Shown here piece by piece: positions 57,060 through 64,000 of a DNA stretch of 64,000 bases. The stretch lies in the NCBI GenBank assembly GCA_015501055.1, contig JADNYV010000019.1, positions 248,001-312,000 of the forward strand, written 5' to 3'. The notes below the pieces were generated by a model, which saw only the letters and a list, made by a program, of their open reading frames with translations, did not search any database and was not told the DNA's origin. This DNA comes from Mucidula mucida (taxonomy: Eukaryota; Basidiomycota; Agaricomycetes; Agaricales; Physalacriaceae). Made by a program: the position numbers and the translations under genes. How positions within the stretch are numbered: the first letter of the stretch is position 1; every line of letters begins with the position of its first letter.

Positions 57060-58757
57060 ACGTTGATAGTGATAGATAATCTCCAGAGGCTCTACGAGAC
57101 TAGTATTTCCTGGCAAACAAGGCTACCCTGGAGGAGTGTCATAACAATTCTGGTAGCCTTGCTGTCGGCCATGTTTCTGGCTCGAGATACGAATTACTAG
57201 ACGTTTGCCACCAATGGTAGACCCTCAGATCTTCGTACGCTGACAAGATTGATGAAGGAGTACAGCATCATGATTTCATTTGATACAACTGTCATTAATA
57301 CAAGAGTTCATACAGGATATGGGAAGCTGCCAATTAGCGAAGAAGTCCATGTGTGGCTTGCGTTTTACACAGCTCTCTCGCTCTACAAATCAACATGTGT
57401 CGCGTGGGGCCTACGCCACATCCTCAAACCTTCAGGGTGCCACCCATTTCAAGTCATCAACAAACGGGATGCTGTCAGAAATTACCTGGATCATCCGGAG
57501 TCAACAGATCGTTTTGAAGCACACCAACTTGTGTGCAGTGCCACCTTCCTTCTTCCAATGCTCTTTCTGGTGCTCAGGTGAACACTACCGCCGCAGTTAT
57601 ATGATTAACTCAACGACAAGTCATTCAAAAACACTCACATATCGAACAGTGCGGCATCTATCACAAGTACCTCGTCAGAATCCGATGTGCAAACTCACCG
57701 AGCGCATGCTTTGAGATCTGTCGTCGCGCGACATCCCGGATACGCGCAATTGTCCCAGTTGTTCCTCATTCCCCTTCACGGAGTCCATCTTGAACTTCGG
57801 CGTCCCTAAAGATCGACTGCAAGACCGTGCGTCCCCCGATATCTGGCGCCCCACTTCTTCATCCACGGAAGCAACTTGGCCTTGCGTAATATCGTGCACA
57901 GCGTACCGAGCAGCTGCACGAGCGTTTCGTGATACTGCGGCTCGCTAAAGTCGCCTTTTGGGGTTGAGCATCCGCTCGCGCCATGGAGATGATGCGTTGT
58001 GCGAGGACGCTTGGGACGGGTTCCGATACTATGGGGGTGGTGGTGGTGGTGGAGCGGAAGTAGTGGAGAAAGTAGGGGACGTGTCGAGCATGGAGAGGTA
58101 CGCGTTGTGGAGGATCATATCTAGGGGGTGCGGCGGGGTTGTTCATTGGAGGAGGATCTCGACGGTTTTGGGCAGGTAAGAGGCGCAGAATTGGGACCAC
58201 GGGGGGTCCTGGCGTTCTTGCCCATTGCGGCCAATCTAGTGTAGGCTAAACTGAGAATGGACGAGCCATAATAAGGTCCGCGAACATACGTAGATCGACA
58301 TTTGATTCATCTTGTATCTTCTTTCCACCATCGCCACTGAATCCTATACTATTCACAATTGATCGATTTGAGTATGTAGTGGACGGCGGGAGGCACTGTC
58401 GCGAATTCTTCTGCAGTGATGATATTGGGACATGTTCGGAAGAGAAATGCCTTTTGCGCTGCCTTCTGGCTATCAGTGTACGACGAAGTCATGGTTTAAG
58501 AGTAACTTGGAATCTCCATTTACATCATCATCACAATCGCCTCATGGCAATGCGTGGGTACAACATACGTATCGAAAGCGTTATTATGCGTCCAACGAAG
58601 GTAAGTTTGTACAGTTATCGATAGTGGTAACCACCAAGTCCTTAGGGATCCGATATATGCGCGCCATATCGTCAACGTGCATTCTCTTGGATCAACGCGT
58701 ATTAGTCGCTTGTATTGTCAATTGAGAGACGAACTAAACCAACGAGGAAACCCCCAC
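57060..58757. other. gene-poor stretch with broken frames
   Basis: About 1.7 kb. A plus frame of 144 codons (57280-57714) is open without recognisable motif. On the minus strand between about 58245 and 57675 several short frames (YLPKTVEILL, DMILHNAYLSMLDTSP, VHDITQGQVASVDEEVGRQ) look protein-like but sit in different frames with stops between; this could be a decayed gene. A Pro/His-rich codon run (CCACCACC units) lies near 58045. Confidence 0.3.
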
Positions 58758-59110
58758 TCACAGAAGCGATAACGTCACATCGCCATGCACCTTCGCCTTG
58801 ATAGTCACCTCCACATCAAGATTCAGGTCGAGTCTCAATTTCAAGCTCTCGTTCTTCTCTCCTCCGCCCTGAGGTGCCATTGACTGATTTAACGGTTGTT
58901 GGAGGACTGAACCAGCGCCCCCTCTCCTGACGCCAAATCATTCAGTTGTTGAGTGAGAAAGGACAACTGCTGGAGCTGGTCCGGGAGGAGAGCCTCACTA
59001 GAGTCGGAATACGGAGTCTGGCTGCGTGGGGCGCGCGATCGACGACGATTGCCGCCGCGCCTACGCGTCGTTGTGGGGGAGGGGGAAGAAGAGCCATAGT
59101 GGTCGGCCAT
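58758..59110 (-). CDS. small protein with conserved C-terminal amphipathic block (paralog 1)
   Basis: Two exons, 58913-59110 and 58758-58868, are joined by a 44-nt intron and give 102 residues. The N-terminal half is Ser/Arg-rich and probably disordered (MADHYGSSSPSPTTTRRRGG). The last 27 residues start KLRLDLNLDVEVT and end GDVTLSLL, and match the end of the gene at 62550-62963 without a difference. The alternating hydrophobic pattern suggests beta strands. I know similar ends in other fungal small proteins, but no function. Confidence 0.7.
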
Positions 59111-59353
59111 GGTGATAGGAAAGATGGGAAGGTCTCCACTTCAGCGTCATAATTCATGGCGCTGATGTTATACTTGAGGCAACCGGGGAAATGGATGTCA
59201 TGGATGGAGCATATGCATATGAGAGAACTGAATGACGAGAATGACATCTTCCAACTACTGACTGTTCCTGAAGTTCGTCCAAGTGGAAGCGTCACTGCTA
59301 AATTGGTAACAGTGCGTTTCGGAGACTGCACAGTTCGTATGCAGGTGAGTATA
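59111..59353. other. short intergenic spacer
   Basis: About 240 bp between two minus-strand genes; nothing recognised. Confidence 0.4.
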
Positions 59354-61576
59354 CTACGTAGGAGGAGGAGCTCCTTTTGCCATCTTCTTGGCGTGCCCGC
59401 GTTTCCGGAGCGTCGATTTGTTCTTGTTCTTCCAAGCACGATCTCTGGCTTCTGAGTCACCACCAGAGCCGCCGCGCCCCCCTCTTCCTCGACCTCTACC
59501 TCTCGCGCCACCTCGTCCTCGACCACCGGCGGCGCCTTCTCGAGATGAACCGGGTTCCGGACCAGGAGTGAGAGGCTTATTTCCAGAGAATTCATGTTTT
59601 TGCAAAATTTTATCTTTCTTTGGCTAGAGAAACAGTGAGATTCGAGTAAATGGCGAGGTGAAAACAAGCGCACGTTTCTCTCCAACATGATGCGCCAGCC
59701 TTCAATTTGTTCGTCGGTCCATTCTATACCAGATGAGTTGTAGGAAAAAAGATCAAATCACGGCTGCTTACTGGTTTGAGATCTCAAGTCTGCCCTCGCT
59801 TTACTTCGTTTGGTGGCCGCGTCCCTGTCAAACAACTTCGGATCGCGTATGTAGGCCAGTTCTAGTATGGTTTCGGGAGCAAGTGGTTGTGGGGCAATGT
59901 CTTCTTCATCTTCATCCTCATCTTCGCCGCTCTCTTCGCCATCTCCACCCACCTTGACCCTTTCAAGGTCAGCCTCTTCATCAAATGCAACGATTCCTCT
60001 ATCACCATTGGCCGAAGTCTCGTCTTCGTCGTCCGAGATAGCTTCGGCGCGTCGAAGGATATCAGCTTTCATCTGCTCAATAAACGTTCGGTCACGAAGA
60101 ATAGCGGCGTCATCGCTATAGTTAATTAGAAATATGTCCTGAAGCTGAAAACGCCACATACATTTTCTTGCCAACGTGTAACTTCGAGACGTCAATGTGC
60201 TCATTGTCAAACACATTTCGCCTTTCAATAGGTCGTATGTCTTCTTGTGACGGTACGAGTCGTACGTCTTCCTCGATCGGTGCCGTTCCTTCCAACAAGG
60301 CTTCGATAACTTTTTCGGCATTCCCCCGAAATGGATAGGAAGGGTGAGACAGAAGAGCTGAGATGTACCCTGGAGAATGGTCCGGGAATATGTCGAGAAC
60401 TTGCGAGACTTTGAGATCAATGTCCGAGTCCAATGGTAGTTCGGGAACTGGGGTAGACGCTTTGCCTTTGCCTTTGACAGAGGCACCTCGTCCTAGGTTG
60501 TCAATTCCCAGCGGGAAGCCCGATGATTTGATGATCAACTTGAGGACTCCCGGATCCTTTCTTTCACTAAAGCCTTCCTCGAATGCTTTGAGGCTGCTCT
60601 CGAGCAGATCCAAACGGACGTCCTTCTCCTTTGCATGTTTAAGCGCCGACGCGAGAGTCTTTGAAAGATCGTACGACTGCTGATAGTCCGCAAGTAGAGA
60701 CCGGTCGAGGAAGGGAGTATTGCTGTTGGGAGAACCGCCTGATATTTCCAAAACAGCAAATATAACGTCAAAAGTTCGCTCAGCCCGGACGCCTAGAACT
60801 TGTCCGGAAGCGCTAGACATGTCAAGAAGTAATTGACTGAGAATGATATGAAACGCATCAAGCAGGTCGACTTTGGTTTCAATCCATATCCGCTCCCAAT
60901 CATCCAATTGTCTGTTTCCCGCATCCTGTACGCTCGGTGGACCGCCATAAGATTGCGCTACCGCCGTCATGACATGATCATAACATCTCGCCAACGAAAC
61001 GAGGAACTCTTTGGAGCCAAACGCCCTGATTATATCTGGGGTTGCAACCTTCAAGAAGGCAAGAATGCAGTAAGCCGACTTGCGCACGCCATACAACCCC
61101 GTGGATTCGCCAAGGAGAAGAGTGAACGCAGGTACCAATTCCCATTTTATGGTGTCCAGAATAGAAGGGGTAGTTTGGAGAGCAGTCTGGATGACATGTT
61201 TCATCTGCGACGGGCGCGACGAGGAGTATATGATGGATAAATCGAGCAATGTCTGCAATTCAAAACCTGGTGAGGACCTGACCAGTTTTTCGGCCAGCGC
61301 AAGGACGCGTTGTCGAATTGCGAGCTCGGACTTGGATAGATCGGGTAGGTTTCCCCAAATGAGTGGTTGCAGATTTTGAACGGCAGCATCCTGGGCGTAG
61401 GACGCCACAAAGCTGCGTGAGGCATCTGTGTCGCGTTTCGGCGGTGGGAGTGACAGAACGTCAACCAAACAGGATGAGATAGTCTGGTATAGGGTAGCGA
61501 GCTGCGATGGAGACAAGGATTTCCGAGCAGACGTGGGTGGGTAGTCCGTCAACGGGACGATACTGTCCTTGGCCAT
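59354..61576 (-). CDS. CUE-domain protein, ASCC2/Cue3-like (ribosome quality-control trigger complex)
   Basis: Four exons on the minus strand: 60162-61576, 59772-60115, 59674-59723, 59354-59623, giving 692 residues. The N-terminal 400 residues are helical, as in ASCC2. The CUE domain is at about residues 400-445 (VSQVLDIFPDHSPGYISALL...NAEKVIEALLEG). After it come VFDNEHIDVSKLHVGKK and acidic stretches, then LRDRTFIEQMKADILRRAEAI, WTDEQIEGWRIMLERNPKK and an RGG-rich tail ending HAKKMAKGAPPP, a basic end typical of Cue3. The human and yeast homologs bind ubiquitinated stalled ribosomes with the helicase Slh1/ASCC3 and split them. The start at 61576 gives the conserved MAKDSIVPL opening; an upstream frame to 61672 is open but without likely coding content. 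Confidence 0.82.
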
Positions 61577-62549
61577 GGTCAATGTGGTCGATGAGTAAGA
61601 TATATCGGGTCCGATCACTTTCCGATCAAGCAGCTTTTCTTCTGACCTCCAACTTCGCCTCGATTTTGTCAACCACTTAGCCCGCAGGAAAGGATAATCT
61701 CGTTTTCGTCAAATGTGCGCTTGGTAGCCAACGCGGCTGAACGCAGGAACCTGTCATTCGGCAGGCTAATAACTCCGAAGGCTATTTGCATTAACCCAGG
61801 CCTCTCTTTATCGACAGAGCGAACCGCTTCTCGCCCACAAACAGGTTCAGGACTCCAAATGAAGCGACGCAACCTTCTGTCTAGCTACGGCGAAATCATG
61901 GAACCGCGCTACCCTCTATAAGTCGACTTGTTCCTGTGTTGAAATGTTGTGACATCCTTTTACATTCAAGTATCTAGATCTCATGAATTATTTGTCAAGA
62001 GCCTGCCTGCATTGATAGATTAAATCCTCAGCTATTCCCGTCTGCCCAGTGGGGGCGGCCGGATTAAAGATGTGCGCCGTCCCGTCGCTCAGGTCTTCAC
62101 ATCCCAATATGTCTCAGGATAGGTCGGTTGACCTGACTGTGTCAAGCGCTCTCGTGTTGACAGTATATGGTTTGTTTCGACGCCACATGTCCTTGTCACG
62201 CTTCTGGCAGCTAGCGCTCTTTCGCTTCAGCAGAAAATGATGTCCATGCGGTCGTCAACGATATTAACGTACAGAGATAATTTGATCTCCAAGTTTTAGA
62301 GGCACATAAGCCTTCAGCAGCTATCGCGGCAGTCCTCACGTGACATACACGTGTAAACGGCTGGAGCTATTCTTGCATACTGTATGGCGTTCGTCATATC
62401 GACGACATTGATTGACTGTCGAGTTACATGACGAGGCAAGTCCCAACTGATGTCATACGCCGCTCTGTCCCGAGTTCACCTATAATCACCCACCAGCGCT
62501 CCACATCCTTCGCAACTCACCCACAGCATACTCACCGACGAACACAATC
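61577..62549. other. intergenic region between divergent genes
   Basis: About 970 bp. Two CACGTG E-box words lie close together at about 62337-62353 (cctcacgtgacatacacgtg), near the plus-strand small gene. No coding frame is convincing. Confidence 0.45.
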
Positions 62550-62963
62550 ATGTCAGACTCTCGCTCGCATTCGCCAGCGGTTCAAAGGAGTCGTGGTCGT
62601 TCTCGAAATCCTCGAAGTCTTTCTGTGCGTGAAGAAAGCGCGTCGCCGGCGCGGACCGATATCCCTCTGGAGCATCATCGAGAGGACAGGGCCCTTCAAC
62701 AGCAACCACGTCGCCAGCGTCGTCGTCATAGTGCACTTGGAGGCATGCTTCATGCTGGTGGCGAACAAGCTCCAATGCCTTTGCCCGGTCAAGGTGCGCC
62801 GCAAGAATCTGGGAAAGACACCTTGAAGGTTAGGGTTCATTTGCGCCGGCTAATTTGTAGTGTCCTCATGTTATTCCACTAGCTTCGACTTGACCTGAAC
62901 CTCGACGTGGAGGTTACCATCAAAGCTAAAGTACACGGAGACGTTACGCTTTCCTTATTGTAA
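62550..62963 (+). CDS. small protein with conserved C-terminal amphipathic block (paralog 2)
   Basis: Exons 62550-62828 and 62883-62963, joined by a 54-nt intron, give 119 residues. The N-terminal part is Ser/Arg/Gln-rich (MSDSRSHSPAVQRSRGRSR) and disordered-looking; a central HSALGGMLHAGG and APMPLPGQG differ from paralog 1. The second exon encodes the shared block from LRLDLNLDVEVT to GDVTLSLL and the stop follows directly. In both paralogs an intron precedes this block, but at different distances (directly before LRLD here, ten codons earlier in paralog 1). Confidence 0.7.
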
Positions 62964-63697
62964 GTCGCCTCAACCATTTCTTCTCTTGTTTGAACGGATC
63001 CTTAGCGGGTGATCAGGGATTAATGTCGAACATTCTAAATCCTACTACTGTATAAAAGACAAAGTTGTGGATAAGAATTTAGATATTACGACGGACATTT
63101 ACATGCTGTACAATCTGTTACCCTATTCCATGTAGGTTTCATTTGCCTAAAATGCGGTCAGCACAATCGGAATCAACGGTACGAGCCTCAGGAGAAGTAT
63201 TGGTGTTCGCCCCCTCGTGCACGAAGCTCGAGACAGGAAACGCTATCTCGATGCTGTAAATATGCCGTGGTCGACTGTTTCCGGGGTTGAAAGTTTTCGT
63301 TAACCTTAGAAAGATTGTCCCACAGATTCCATTCCACGGCTTAACAGACGGACCCGACAAGTTGTCACTGAGCCGTCGCGTGCGTTAAATTTAAACGCTA
63401 AGGATGTTTGACAGATTGAATCAACGTCTGAACCATCGCGGACGAACTCATCCAGAACGTCCATGTCTATTTTCGATCTTGTCCTCGGTACCGACATCCG
63501 ATTGCAACAAAATGTTCAACATCTCTCCATGGCCGAAGTTCTCCAAGGTCAAAGGCGCGTTGAGCGGTCTCACGAGATCCTGCACGCCGCGTCCGGGCCA
63601 CGGCCTGCCAAAATCATGTGATAAGCTCAAGATTTTGGGGATTTTGCCGGAAGCTTTTCATAGATAGAACTTTCCTCCTGCATTCGCGTCCGACGAC
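62964..63697. other. no supported gene
   Basis: About 730 bp. Minus frames at 63306-63497 and 63448-63630 are open but show no motif. Probably the promoter region of the PAQR gene. Confidence 0.4.
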
Positions 63698-64000
63698 ATG
63701 TCCTCCCAGTCGACATTGACACGGCGACTTTCTGAAGCGAAACATCTCGTTTCCGACCATGTTGAACTTCCCAATCTGTCCAAAACTCTCCACTGGCACG
63801 ATCCTGATTTCCCGCAGTGGATGAAGGATAACGAGTATATCACGTCAGGCTATAGAAGGTTCGCCGCGAGACAACCGAGGAATTCAGACTAATTTCAGGA
63901 CTTAGAGTGCAGCATCACTGGAAGGGAACATTCGCATCTGTATTTGGCTGTGAGTGCCGGCATTGGTCGCGACGGCGGTTCATGATAATCCTCTTGCACA
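63698..64000 (+). CDS. PAQR/Izh-type (adiponectin-receptor/hemolysin-III) membrane protein, 5' part only
   Basis: Exon 1 is 63698-63858 and exon 2 is 63906-63949, joined by a 47-nt intron; an intron then begins at 63950 and the window ends inside it. The N-terminus MSSQSTLTRRLSEAKHLVSD leads to HWHDPDFPQWMKDNEYITSGYRR and VQHHWKGTFASVFG, the hallmark cytosolic segment before the first membrane helix of PAQR receptors (WMxDNEYIxxGYR). Yeast relatives (Izh1-4) affect zinc and sterol homeostasis. The seven-helix part lies outside the window. Confidence 0.75.

Noticed and set aside
1..64000. CRISPR arrays, bacterial operons, rRNA genes or a secondary-metabolite cluster
   Set aside because: No repeat-spacer pattern, no rRNA-like sequence, and the P450, MDR and transporter genes are scattered without a core synthase.

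Overview
This is a piece of a filamentous basidiomycete nuclear genome, most likely an Agaricomycete. The genes are cut by many 43-61 nt GT-AG introns with small exons between them. Several families are typical of mushrooms: a CYP53-type benzoate hydroxylase P450, a macrofage-activating-glycoprotein homolog, a DUF6534 membrane protein, RNI/F-box proteins with basidiomycete signatures and a Ngaro-type tyrosine-recombinase retrotransposon. I cannot name the species. All exon models were assembled by eye from frame, splice motifs and family resemblance.

Layout. 0-8 kb: an LRR (RNI-like) gene, an isoprenylcysteine methyltransferase-like gene, a small membrane ORF and an F-box-type gene, with long empty stretches. 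8-11.5 kb: a DUF1770-type gene and a 13-exon urea/Na+ symporter (DUR3) with GATA motifs upstream. 11.9-14.8 kb: two broken copies and one fragment of an unrecognised gene family whose intact member lies at 21.9-22.7 kb. Between them sit an 18-exon condensin CAP-G/Ycg1 gene and an MDR oxidoreductase. 22.8-23.3 kb: a 268-bp hAT-type MITE with 8-bp target duplications and, 60 bp away, an intron-containing tRNA-Thr(CGU). 24.3-32 kb: a secreted GH43-like enzyme, a small secreted protein, a Stn1-like telomere gene, mitoribosomal mL59, an Aly/REF RNA-export factor and a TENA-family gene. 32.5-39.7 kb: a DUF6534 protein, the MAG homolog, CYP53 and a small membrane protein.

40-48 kb is the most striking part. 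A 6.5-kb Ngaro/DIRS-like element, with split direct repeats in the order A1-ORFs-B1-A2-B2, sits inside the coding sequence of an F-box/LRR gene. Removing it restores an open frame with no target-site duplication. The paired repeats look identical, which points to recent insertion, yet two element ORFs carry lesions (an in-frame TAG in RNase H and a frameshift in the recombinase ORF).

48-64 kb: a parvulin (Pin4-type), a POT peptide transporter, a divergent pair of class-3 lipases, two small paralogs sharing a conserved C-terminal block, an ASCC2/Cue3-like ribosome-rescue factor and the start of a PAQR/Izh receptor cut by the window edge. Most genes are unlinked housekeeping or metabolic genes; I see no biosynthetic cluster. 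The links between neighbours come from duplication (lipases, small paralogs, the unknown family) and from transposon damage.
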